This document shows positions 35,327-45,590 of a DNA stretch of 64,000 bases, piece after piece. The position numbers and the translations under genes were made by a program. Source of the stretch: Prunus persica (Eukaryota > Streptophyta > Magnoliopsida > Rosales > Rosaceae); NCBI RefSeq assembly GCF_000346465.2, contig NC_034010.1, positions 8,796,520 through 8,860,519 of the forward strand, written 5' to 3'. The notes beneath the pieces were generated by a model. It did not search any database. It was given only the letters and a program-made list of their open reading frames with translations, and was not told the origin of the DNA. Within the stretch, counting starts at the first letter, position 1; each line of letters begins with the position of its first letter.

Positions 35327-35713
35327 TCAACGACAACCTGGAGCGCCTGGCGGATTTATACATTTGTATAGTCTAAGGTCAATAATCTTCATCTTCGAAA
35401 ACTCCGTATTGATCTTCTCTTCTGCAATGAGAATACAAAACTTTATTAATAACTAATCATGCAAAATAATTGATCGATGTACACATACATATACACGGCT
35501 CTCCTAAAGAGTGGTTTCTTTTGTTTTCAGAAAATGGGAATCCCTTGTGACGCCTTGAATAATCTAAACTATTTTTAGTCTCTATATAACTATTTGGGAA
35601 AGAGACTAACTGGTTTCTGAAAATTGGGAAACTCTGGCAAACACGACTTTGGATGAGAACAACAGCAATAGGATGAAGAGACTCATGTAAACAGCGTTGG
35701 CCTTGGGAACCAT
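35327..35713 (-). CDS. Putative secreted small peptide (65 aa, two exons)
   Basis: Exon 1 (35713-35611) begins in a strong context, AAAAAATGG, and encodes MVPKANAVYMSLFILLLLFS followed by SKVVFAR. This is a clear signal peptide with likely cleavage after FA. A GTTAGT donor and TTGCAG acceptor remove a 189-base intron (35610-35422), bypassing a stop in the unspliced frame. Exon 2 (35421-35327) ends RLYKCINPPGAPGCR and a TGA. The mature peptide would be about 39 residues with two cysteines eight residues apart near the C-terminus. A TATATAATA box lies at 35776-35785. It lies inside the receptor-kinase cluster on the opposite strand. A relic of exon 1 precedes the intact kinase gene. I do not recognise the family. 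Signalling is inferred from size and context only, and splicing is predicted. Confidence 0.55.
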
Positions 35714-35879
35714 TTTTTATGATAGCCAGGTATAAGTTCTCCTCCTCCCTTCTAAATCCCACACCCCCACCTTATATTATATATAATGCCAGTAAACACC
35801 ACACAGGGAAAATAAAGTCAAAGTCTTTGCGTGTTTCACAAGCCAAGGTCAAGGGATTTCGGAACAGTGGATCCGCTCC

Positions 35880-36068
35880 CTCGATATTAGCCTTGCAACC
35901 TAAATTCATGAACTCGGTCTTTCATCAAATAGTTTAATCGGGGTGATCCCAAAGGACTTTGAGAGATCGACTACTTTCTTTGGTGAATTTGAAGTTGAAT
36001 GGCAATCAACTTTGGCGTCCTATAGCCATATGCATTTGGATAATTAATTGATATTGAATATTTTGATG
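35880..36068 (+). pseudogene. LRR receptor-kinase relic (copy B, mid-LRR fragment)
   Basis: The segment matches 41950-42125 of the intact gene, the repeats around [19 protein letters not shown]. The text gatcccaaaggactttgaga and caatcaactttggcgtccta is clear, with small gaps and stops. No leader, transmembrane or kinase part adjoins it. A matching 3' flank is found 620 bases further on. Confidence 0.85.
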
Positions 36069-36102
36069 TTAATGAATATACGTTCACAACTTTGTCCTAA
36101 AT

Positions 36103-36574
36103 AAAATATAACAGATAATGAATGGTTCAATTACTAATATCACTGAGGCCTTTTATGATAAAACTCCATATCTATTAGACTCTGTAGGTGGTTAAGTTAA
36201 TGTTGCTAGTAGTAGGTCATTGATCTGTCTCTCTGAAATTTGATATTAGAGCAGGTTGATTTACTAGGCCTCAATCACTGGGCTTTTATCCTTATTCTTA
36301 TTCAATATATGGTGTTTACATAATGGGCTTGAATGTTTACCCTTACCCAATACACGATTTTGGGCTTGAATATTTGACTCCGATGTGACCTTGGCTCCGC
36401 TCTGATACCATTTTAAATTTCAGAGAGAATTTCAAAGAGACGGGTAGTAGCCCACTACTAACAACATCAATATTATCCCTAATTTAATCACCTACATTTT
36501 CTAGTAGGTGTGAGTTTTATCACAACGGCTCTTAGTGTTTTTAAGAGTGGTATCATTCATTATATGTTGTATTT
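36103..36574. repeat. Foldback (long inverted-repeat) element
   Basis: The left arm (36103-36262) and right arm (36391-36574) are imperfect reverse complements, for example gataatgaatgg against the complement of tatcattcattat, and ttgctagtagtagg against the complement of cccactactaacaac. The 130-base loop has no ORF. The right arm carries gctctgatacca (36399-36410), the complement of an iMet primer site. No target duplication is certain. It may be a MITE or a pair of opposed LTR ends. Confidence 0.75.
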
Positions 36575-36691
36575 CATTCAGTCAAATTTTTGATATGGAA
36601 CTTAATATTCTTCATCAAACTGTACTAAGAACATATTAATGTGTTGTATTTTCAGGATAACACCAAAATGGTTAGACCATATTATATAATT

Positions 36692-36886
36692 CATTACCAC
36701 CTCTGACGAAAAATTCACATCCCAAATTTTTATTTCTTGTAATAAAGCTTGTGCTGAATTGTTTTTGGCTGACGGCTGACGGCTGACGCAGTCCATATGC
36801 AATCCATGCATTTGAAAATCTTAACGTTCAATGAGCTGAATTGATGAATTCAGTCATTATTCAATTGCTTGGACATTTGAAATATG
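36692..36886 (+). pseudogene. Relic of a receptor-kinase 3' flank (copy B)
   Basis: Matches the 34900-35100 relic over almost its full length and the start of the 3' flank of the intact gene. It includes gctgacggctgacggctgac, a local triplication of ggctgac. With the LRR fragment at 35880 it makes a shrunken second copy of the kinase gene. Confidence 0.7.
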
Positions 36887-37106
36887 GAAAAGTACTAACA
36901 CATGCGACTACTTAATATGTCCTCTGGATTGGACATTTGAATATGTTCCACTCAACTATATATTGTATTTAATTTAAGTTTCCGATGTGATATTTTACTT
37001 CTTCAACATCGAGAAACAAAGACAGTTAAAAACAACATTGAGAAACAAATAATTTTCATGAAGAAACCTACGATAACCCTAAAACCAAGCCTCTCTAGTG
37101 GAGTGG

Positions 37107-37231
37107 CACTAAAAAAAAAAAAGGTGGCACCTTCTTTGCTTTTTTTAGTGACTAAAGCCTTTAGTAACTTTCACAACAATCACCAAAGTTGATGACAAAT
37201 GCTAACTGTTGCCACTTTTTTTTTTGTAGTG
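37107..37231. mobile_element. Possible CACTA-type miniature element
   Basis: The 125-bp segment begins CACTA and ends TAGTG, with inverted ends cactaaaaaaaaaaaaggtg and cacttttttttttgtagtg. The outer three bases are tgg and ttg, an imperfect duplication. The interior is free of ORFs. The A/T runs at both ends make chance a real alternative. Confidence 0.5.
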
Positions 37232-38859
37232 TTGATGGGGGGTGGAGGTGGAGTAGATCGGGTACGGCTTTTTGGTTTCTTCTTTTTCTTCTGGTGTTGT
37301 AGGTTGTCGGGTTAATTTTTCAACCACTTTTTGGATGGTATTGTTTGATGTAGATTGCCGACGGGATCAGAAAACTTTTACAGTCTACTTCTTTTTTTCT
37401 TTTTTTCGGTAAAGATCATGAGGTGACCCGAAGGGTGGGATTAATTCCTGCTCGGAGTTCGGCTTGCCCCTGGCCACAAAGTGCTTCCAACAAGTTTCGA
37501 GCCATTGAGGCACTAGGTAGCTCACCAGCCGCACCACACCTTGTGGTTATCTTCTTCTTTTTTTCTTTTGCATGTTTTTCAAATTTTTTTATAAAATTTT
37601 ATTTAGGGGTAAGGTTGGAAGAAAAGTCCAACTCTGAAAAAAAAAATTTAATTTTCTTCTTGAAAAGGACACGTGGCAGATTTTGTGTAGAAATATCACC
37701 AACTGACGTGGTGATATATACCTTATCACTCTATAATTTCTCCAACCTTTGGCCCTATAGCTTTGAGTAGAGGTATACAATATGATTTTGATTTTGGTTG
37801 GGTTCGTCCGTATCGGTTTAACTAAAGATGGTAGAAATCCTCAACGAGTTTGGTCCCCGGTCCTCATGGGGGGCTATTTCGAGGGAAGATCGGGTACGGG
37901 GATTCCCCCAATGTTAACGATAAGGAAGCAAATTTGCATCTTCCTTAATGTTGTTTGAATCACTCATCATCTTCTGAACCTCCATTTATTTGAGGACTTA
38001 AAGCCAATTAACCTGCTTATAGTGTGAAGAGAGTGTTTTGGTCAAAGTCGTGTGCTTGACTGACAAAGATGAATTTGTCACTTTTGGGTGGAGAACAAAA
38101 AGGTTGCGACTATCATCTCATAATTGTCTTCAATTGCGTCAGATGTTTGGACTAAGTGAAAGAGAAATAAAATAATGTGACGTATTGGTTTTGAAAATGT
38201 TTGCTAAATTAAAGGAAGAGAAGTCATTGAAGGGAACAATTTTGACTAAATTTGCAATTTATTAGTTGTGGCGATTATGTAAACCGCAACCCTATGTTTA
38301 TTTCCTATATGAGAGAGTGAGAAACTGATTTTCGGTTTGTCAAATTTTCAGGGCATGTAATGTAGACACTTTAAAAAATTTATTATATATTACTAATTTA
38401 GGTATTATAATAAGTAGATGACGAACTTATTATAGTATAATATTAGTAAACTAGCAACATCACGCGATGATAACACCGTCTTACTAGTATTACCTTATTA
38501 TAAACTGTTTGAACCAAGTCTCATGCATGTGGTTAATGTCATTCATCACCCCATGCATTCACGTCCAATGTTCATGCTTAAATTGTACAAAGAAATCCTT
38601 AAGTTAAGGCTCAATAATTGGATTTCGTATATAAAATTATTTATTCATGTATATACACATGCATGTAACCGAAGAATAAAATCTTTCATCTGGAAAAATT
38701 AACTTGATTAGGATCTTTACAGAAAGGTCAACCTGTTAGATACATTTTAGCGACTTTTTTATCTAAACCTATAAACATTACTTATAGGTTCATACATAGA
38801 TTGCATTTCCTTTAATTGGCATGCCAATTCTGATTTGGCATCCAAGATGTTAACTATTC
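37232..38859. other. Intergenic, nothing recognised
   Basis: Several T-rich tracts and short unsupported frames. I see no gene, RNA gene or element with definable ends. Confidence 0.5.
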
Positions 38860-39483
38860 TGTCAATTTCATCAATTAAATTCAACAACAAAATTCAAAAT
38901 TTGCATTACATTTATGGAGAAATGTAAGACAAGGTGTAGGAAATACTTAAAAGTCTCTTATCCAAATTAAAAAATTGCATTAAATTTATGGAGAAATGTA
39001 AGACAATGACTTTGACTGAGATGTAGGAAAGACTTCAAAGTCTTCTCCCATCTATGATTCAAAATTTTCATTTAATTTAAGGGTAATTACACTTTTAGTC
39101 ACTGAGATTATGATCGAATTTAAATTTGGCCACCAAAATTTCAAAATTTCAATTTTGGTCACTTGGGTTAGCATCGTCAGCAAATCAAACGAGCCCCTAA
39201 AGTCATGGTATAAAAGGCGCTTTTGTCAAAAGCTCGTCCCAAACGAACCCTAAAGTCAAGGTATTTGCACGTTTCAAACCACCTTCCTTTCGTCAATTTT
39301 CCAATGTGGTACATTTAGTCAAAAACAAAATATGAACATTGTCAAGCATCCAAGTTGCTAATTATCAATTTCTTCTAACAAAAGCGAAATGTATCAATTT
39401 CATGAAAATTCAACAAGAAAATTCAGTTGCATTTAAATGCATGAATAAATGCAAGACATTGACTTTAACTCAGGTGTAGAAAA
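38860..39483 (+). repeat. Duplicated upstream modules of the receptor-kinase family
   Basis: A module with gaacattgtcaagcatccaag, a run like attcaacaacaaaattcaaa, and tgcatt...atgtaagacaatgactttga occurs at 39320-39480. It recurs partly at 38880-39040 (itself doubled) and again at 40535-40640 just upstream of the intact gene. The modules look like copies of one 5' flank and may contain shared promoter elements. A separate segment at 39075-39260 (ttttagtcactgagatta, ttttggtcacttgggtta) is a common plant repeat type. Confidence 0.65.
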
Positions 39484-40035
39484 TTGATCTTTCTCCAGAT
39501 CGTTTAGTCGGGATAGTCCCTGTTGACGTGAATCTCTTAATTAATCAAGGAGATTTACTTCCTTGATTAATTAAGGGATTTACTTTCCTATTTTTATATA
39601 GTTGATAAATCATTGTATAATTAGGAGATACTTTCCTAATTCTTTACTGTATCTAATTCCTCCCTGTAAACTCTTATATATACCTCCTTGTTGAGAAAAA
39701 TAAAGTTAATCTAAAGTATTCAAACCATATTCATATTTTAGCAGTCCCAAGGGACTTTGGGAGATCGACATTTTTGGTGAATTTGAAGTTGAATGACAAT
39801 CAACTTTGGCATCCTATACCCTATGAATTTGGATATCATTAACTGATATTGAATATCTTGATCTTTCCACCGACGAATTCGATGAGTCAATTCCAGACTT
39901 TTTTTTCTTTTCAATAACTAATTTTGACGGAAGAAAATGTATGGAGAAATCATGAAATCAACCAATGGTTTCGATGTCCTCTATTGCATCGCCAAGGGAG
40001 GTCAGGGAAGTGTGTACAAGGTAAATCTACCATCC
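39484..40035 (+). pseudogene. LRR receptor-kinase pseudogene (copy C)
   Basis: It begins with a fragment matching ttggatctttcttccaatag of the intact gene. The solo LTR then interrupts it, and it resumes at cccaagggactttgggag and continues through the LRR segment matching 42010-42160. It then jumps straight to the juxtamembrane part (tcaataactaattttgacgg, compare 42692) and the glycine loop (ggaggtcagggaagtgtgta). About 540 bases covering the last LRRs and the transmembrane segment are missing, and homology ends just after the loop. It cannot encode a receptor. Confidence 0.88.
39521..39743 (+). mobile_element. Short solo LTR (probably copia) inside copy C
   Basis: A 223-bp LTR starts tgttgacgtgaat and ends cattcatattttagca-like bases (ttttagca). 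The five bases gtccc occur on both sides (39516-39520 and 39744-39748). Removing the LTR and one duplicate restores continuous LRR homology, which proves the insertion. It holds a TATA-like ttatatatac near 39673 and aataaagttaa near 39706. No internal region remains. The clade cannot be set from an LTR alone. Confidence 0.93.
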
Positions 40036-40342
40036 TTTCATACAAGAATACTGAGTTCTGGTTTGTAACATATGCTTCAGTTACTGCATTGACCGTCTTC
40101 AGCATATCGTGGTGTGCCGTGAGTCCGTAATTTTTTGCATAAAATACTGCAGCCCGTTGTTCATCTTACAAAACATATCCTTACAATCTCATATAAAAAT
40201 CAAATACAATCACATACAACAAATAAAGGAGAAAGTTATTTTTTTTCCGCGTAGTTTATTGATTTTACCACTTTGGTCCCCATAGTTTCAATTTTATTAA
40301 TTTTAACCCCGTAGTTGTAAATCCCTCACAATCCCTTACATG

Positions 40343-40395
40343 CTGAGAGTCATCATGTAAACAACGTTAGCCAGGTATAAGTTTCTCTCCTCCAT
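40343..40395 (-). pseudogene. Relic of the small peptide gene's first exon
   Basis: On the plus strand tcatgtaaacaacgttagcc and aggtataagtttctctcctc match the exon 1 region and 5' leader of the peptide gene (35683-35750). A block of about 24 bases that contains its start codon is absent. The relic lies 400-450 bases from the start of the intact kinase gene on the opposite strand. I find no exon 2. Confidence 0.6.
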
Positions 40396-40759
40396 TGCAA
40401 CATGAATTATGCCTAATCTATAATATGAGTAAGAAAACCTTCTACAGACTATTAGTTGTGGAACCATGCACTTAATTATACAATATTGTATTTTATTTCG
40501 TTAAGTTTTCAATTGTATTTAACATTATTCAACAGCCAAAATTCAAAGAATGAACATTGTCAAGCATCCAAGTTATTACTAACTCTAAATTCAACCACAA
40601 AATTCAAACATTGCATTATAAGACGATGACTAATTAACATACCACCTTACCTCTTAGAAAGAAAAGTGAAAGAGATGTCTCAAGCCATCTCAACCACAAA
40701 AACATGTCGATCGCTGGATATATTGTGGAAAACGGAATTAGTGCATGTAGAATAATAGC

Positions 40760-40767
40760 TATAAATA
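40760..40767 (+). promoter_or_regulatory. TATA box of the receptor-kinase gene
   Basis: TATAAATA lies 44 bases upstream of the ATG at 40804. Transcription from it would start about 25-30 bases downstream, near 40788-40795. The ATG at 40786 would probably be excluded and 40804 is the likelier start. Confidence 0.55.
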
Positions 40768-40803
40768 AAGCCATTAAATACACGATTGTATACAGAAACA
40801 AAA

Positions 40804-43729
40804 ATGACATATTTATTATGCTGTCTAGCTTGCCTTATCTCGTATGTCCAGCTGCTCTCATCACCAAACATTGCTTTTGCTTCTTCTCTTGAAGCAGAGG
40901 CTCTTCTCAAATGGAAAGCTAGCTTTCAAAATCAAACCAAGAATAATCTGACCTCATGGGCTTACCATCCAAAAGTAAATATAATCCCATGCAACGTTTG
41001 GACTGGTATTTCATGCAACACTGCTGCAAGTGTCAACAGGATCAACCTCACCAATTCTGGGATACAAGGTACGCTATATGAATTTCCATTCCTGTCCCTC
41101 CCTAATCTCGAATACATTGACCTCAGCTTGAACCAACTCTTTGGTGCCATCCCATCTCAGATAAGTTCCCTCTCCAAACTCATCTATTTTGACCTTTCTT
41201 ATAATCAGTTGTCTGGGAGAATCCCACCAGAAATTGGTCTTCTAAATAATCTTCAAGCCCTGCACCTAAATACGAACCAATTAAATGGCTCAATTCCTCA
41301 AGAAATAGGAAATTTGAAGTCTCTAGTGGAATTATGCATTGATGATAACCATCTATCCGGTCCAATCCCGTCATCATTAGGTGATCTAACAAACCTTACC
41401 CGTCTCTGTCTCTTTAAAAATAATCTTTCTGGCACAATTCCAAAAGAGATAGGGAATTTGAAATCTATTTTGGTGCTAGAGTTGAGCCAGAATCAATTCA
41501 ATGGTTCCATCCCCACTTCACTTGGTGACTTGAGCAACCTAGAAATCTTATTCCTACGCGATAACCAACTTTCTGGCTCCATCCCCCAAGAGATTGAGAA
41601 TCTCATGAAGTTGACTGTGCTGGAACTCGACACTAACAATTTTTCTGGTTATTTGCCACAAAATATTTGCCAAGGCGGATCACTACAAAAGTTTACGGTA
41701 AACTCCAACCATTTCATAGGTACAATCCCCAAAGGTTTGCAAAATTGCAAGAGCTTAGTGAGAGTTCGTCTTGAAGGGAACCAACTAACGGGCAATATAT
41801 CTGAAAACTTTGGTGCCTATCCAAATCTTCATTTTATTGACCTGAGCCATAATAACTTGCACGGTGAAATCTCACAGCTCTGGGGACAGTGCCCGCAATT
41901 AGCAACACTACGAATTGCGGGGAACAAGCTTACTGGTAGTATACCACCTGAGATTAGCCATGCAACCCAAATTCATGTATTGGATCTTTCTTCCAATAGT
42001 TTAGTAGGGGTGATTCCCAAGGACTTTGGGAGATTGACTTCTTTGGTGAATTTGATGTTGAATGGAAATCAACTTTGGGGTCCTATACCCTCAGAATTTG
42101 GATCACTGACTGATATTGAATATCTTGACTTGTCCACCAACAAATTCAATGAGCCAATTCCAGGCATTTTAGGCAACTTGCTCAAATTAAACTACTTGAA
42201 TTTGAGAAACAACAAGTTCAGTCAAGAAATTCCATTTCAGTTGGGGAAGTTAGTTCATCTGTCCCAACTTGATCTAAGTCATAACTCACTTGGGGGTAAG
42301 ATACCATCAGAAATGAGCAGTATGCAAAGCTTGGAGAAGTTGAATCTTTCCTACAATAATCTTACAGGTCTCATTCCAACAACTTTTGATGAAATGCATG
42401 GCCTGTATGACATCGACATATCCTACAATCAACTGCAGGGTCCAATCCCCAACAACAAAGCATTTCAAAATGCTCTAATGGAAGGGAATAATGGATTGTG
42501 TGGCGACGTTGGAGGACTAAAACCCTGCAATCATTCTGTGGAGCATAAGCATACCTCAAGGAAGGCGTTCTTAATCATTTTCCCTATCTTGGGAACACTA
42601 TTACTTGCTTTCCTGGCTTTTGTTTTGATTGGAAGAAGAAGAAGTAGAAGAAGGCAAGAACAGGAAATCGAACAGATGCATGAAAGTTTTTTCTCAATAA
42701 CTAATTTTGACGGAAGAAAAATGTATGGACAAATCATGGAAGCAACCAATGGTTTTGATGTCGTCCATTGCATCGGGAAGGGAGGACAGGGAAGTGTCTA
42801 CAAGGCAAAGCTCCCATCAGGCAGCATTGTTGCAGTGAAGAAATTCCATAGAACACTTGATGGTGAGGAGGCATCTCGGAAGGAGTTCTTTAATGAAATA
42901 AGGGCCTTAACTCAGATACGACACCGAAACATTGTGAAGTTTCTTGGCTTTTGTTCAAGTTCCCATCACTCGTTTTTGGCCTATGAGTATCTGGAAAAAG
43001 GTAACTTGGCAGCAATCTTGAGCAACGAGCATGAAGCTAAAAAGTTGGACTGGAGTACAAGGGTGAGAATCGTAAAGGGTGTAGCTCATGCTTTGTGTTA
43101 TATGCATCATGATTGTGCGCCACCTATCGTGCATCGAGACATAACAAGCAGCAACATTTTGCTGCATTGTGACTATGAGCCTTGCGTTTCGGACTTTGGC
43201 ACTGCTAAGCTTTTGAATCCAGACTCGTCGAATTGGACTGCTCTTGTAGGCACATATGGATATGTAGCACCAGGTAAAATATAAAAATATAGAAGAAGTT
43301 TTTTCTAAAAAAAAAAAAATTAATTCTGGATATATCTATATTAATGGTTTGCTCTTCTTTAATATGCACGCAGAGCTGGCTTATACAATGAAGGTAACAG
43401 AAAAATGTGATGTTTATAGCTTTGGAGTGCTGGCACTGGAAGTGATTATGGGAAAGCAGCTAGGCAATTTCGTCTCCTCCTTTTCGTTTCCATCCACCAC
43501 CTATGCAAACATATTTCTCAAGGATGTGTTGGACCAAAGCCTTCCACCTCCTACACCTCAACTTGAAGATGAACTCATAACCATTGCAAGGCTATCAATT
43601 GCATGCAGACATTCCCACCCACAATCGAGGCCAACAATGCACATGGTTTCTCAGGCTTTATCGTTCCCAACTGCTTCTTCCAATAGAAGATCAAATGATA
43701 TTACCCTTGAACAACTCATTATGATCTGA
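40804..43729 (+). CDS. MIK2-like LRR receptor-like kinase (intact, two exons)
   Basis: The 941-residue protein has a signal peptide (1-27), an LRR N-cap from about residue 29 ([10 protein letters not shown], with paired Cys), and roughly twenty LRRs to about 575 of the form LxxLDLSxNxLxGxIP. A transmembrane helix lies near 587-609, followed by R/K-rich RRRSRRR. The kinase has [10 protein letters not shown] near 656, [17 protein letters not shown] near 776, DFGTAKLL near 796 and the [13 protein letters not shown] loop. Exon 1 ends at 43273, a GT...AG intron of 100 bases follows, and exon 2 starts at 43374, rejoining the loop in frame. RD-type and all key residues present. Arabidopsis MIK2 is about 1045 residues, so some LRRs are fewer here. 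It should sit in the plasma membrane and sense a peptide. The ligand is unknown. Confidence 0.93.
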
Positions 43730-43954
43730 ATTGCGTGTGCCATATGTATATTGTAGTCATTTGAGTACTTCTTTTCATATAAACTTTATCATGTGTATTG
43801 TTGATTTTTGTATCACAGTAGCTGGTGTAACCAGATTATCCTCTTTATTACCACCTTTTTTAGAAAATTCACATCACATTTTAATTTCTAGAACTAAACC
43901 TTGTGCAGAATTTAACCTACTACAAAATTGTAAAACCACGACACAAAATAGACG
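43730..43954 (+). other. 3' flank of the receptor-kinase gene, cut by viral DNA
   Basis: From 43847, ttaccaccttttttagaaaa onwards matches the 3' relics at 34900 and 36692 up to about 43916. In the relics the match continues with ggctgac and 120 more bases; here it stops. Viral reverse-transcriptase homology starts at about 43955. The forty bases between are unassigned. Confidence 0.7.
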
Positions 43955-45077
43955 ATGGTGGAAACAGCACGTTGTTAGTCTTCCTTACATCAAGTCCTTT
44001 AATGAGAAAAATATCCCCACTAAAGCCAGACCAATTCAAATGAGTCAAGAATTAATGGAATTGTGTAAAACCAAGATTACCGAATTGCTTGAAAAAAGAA
44101 TAATACGTAAAAGTAAGTCACCTTGGTCTTGTTCCGCCTTCTATGTCCAGAAAAATGCTGACTTAGAACGCGGAGTCCCAAGATTAGTCATTAACTACAA
44201 GCCACTTAATACTGTCCTAGAATGGATTAGATATCCAATCCTTAATAAAAGAGATTTAATTAACAGGTTAGAAAAGTCAGTCATCTTTTCTAAGTTTGAT
44301 ATGAAGAGTGAATTTTGGCAAATTCAAATTTATGAGTCGGATCGATACAAAACTACTTTTGTTACCCCTTTTGGTCATTATGAGTGGAATGTTATGCCCT
44401 TTGGTCTTAAGAATGCGCCCAGTGAATTTCATAATATAATGAATGAGATTTTTAATCCTTATAGTCACTTCTCCATTGTCTATATTGATGATGTGCTTAT
44501 CTTTTTTCAATCGATAGAGCAGCACTGGAAACATCTGCATAAGTTCTTACAGATAATTTCTAGTCATGATCCCTTCCAGGATATTGCTTTGACTAATCCT
44601 CTAGTTGCCTCTTACCATAAGACGTCTCCATACATGATCAAGAGTAATAGTCACCTGTTTATAATTGAGTCAAAATATAACTCCATTGCCAACCCAATCA
44701 CCATTGCCAAATCTTACTTTCCACCAAATAGTCATTTCATTCCCCCAGCACCATTTAAAAATCTAAAGTATTACCGAGACATCCTCCATGAGACTCGTTC
44801 CATCACCATTAAACCAATCAAAGACAAAGATAATCCCCACATCATCCTCTATCATTCCCTTTACATCCATCAAATAATCAGTGAGAATGAGTGGAGCAGT
44901 CATCCCTATGATCTCAAAGTTCTCCAATCCGAACTTCAATATAGTTACTATGATTATATCGAAGCATGGTATTCTATCTTGCTTCACCAATCAGTTGATT
45001 TTAGTCATTCATGGTTCCTAAATTTTGATAGCAAATTCAAAAGTCCTTTCCCTTATTGGTTCAATCAAATGGTGGGA
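43955..45077 (+). pseudogene. Caulimovirid RT fragment fused to downstream-ORF fragment
   Basis: Bases to about 44555 encode part of reverse transcriptase, with YIDD visible. The sequence then passes directly into the C-terminal part of the downstream viral ORF. Relative to the minus piece, about 980 bases (46659-47636, RNase H and RT C-terminus) are missing at the joint. The reading frame happens to stay open across it and even continues into flanking host DNA at its 5' side. That open frame is a product of the deletion and not a real gene. Confidence 0.85.
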
Positions 45078-45590
45078 ATGATACCAGGATGACAATATAA
45101 ATGTATAGGTACTGAGATTATAGAACAGATGCAATTTATGCATGAAGCAAATTAATGAATAGATGAAAATAGATGCAATTAAAATAAGCATTACGTAAAG
45201 TACTCAAATATTATTGATAACTTGATAACTTGCAGAATGCAAAACAATTACAAAGATCCTAGTTTCACCACTTAGTTCTTCAGAGCATTGATACTGATAG
45301 AACTTTGAAACTAAGAAAATTATAGTGTACTAAATTATGTTCCACTGAGAACTGAGGCCAAGGCCTTCTTAAATAAGCAAATAAAATGAACTTTTTGATG
45401 AGCTGGTAACTTCGGATGCTTTTGGAAAGTAACTGTAGAAGCACGCGAAAGCTTTTGTTTTTACTGAGTGCTGCAACTTTTACTTTGTCGGGGAATCTCA
45501 TAAAAGGAACACGGGCTATCAGACTGTTGAAGCACGGCTCCAGATGCTTTTTCTCAAGGCTCATGATGTTGGGCAACTTTAATCATCTCC
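45078..45590 (-). promoter_or_regulatory. Possible caulimovirid intergenic/promoter region
   Basis: This lies downstream of the last viral ORF on the minus strand, where the genome-length promoter of this family sits. A TATA-like TATTTAAG is at 45368-45375 (minus). It follows sequence with GCATCCGAAG and precedes GAAGGCC. No tRNA-Met primer site is evident. The assignment rests on position and layout only. Confidence 0.35.

Noticed and set aside
35327..35713. A SCOOP-type MIK2 ligand
   Set aside because: SCOOP peptides carry an SxS motif, which I do not see. Only the receptor's subfamily suggests the link, so I leave the peptide unnamed.
40786..40803. The upstream ATG (40786) as the kinase start
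   Set aside because: It lies only 19 bases after the TATA box, too close to be transcribed reliably, and the leader from 40804 is a cleaner signal peptide.
43731..45092. A 453-residue gene after the kinase
   Set aside because: It joins host 3' flank to two non-adjacent pieces of a caulimovirid. It is a chance open frame across a deletion joint.
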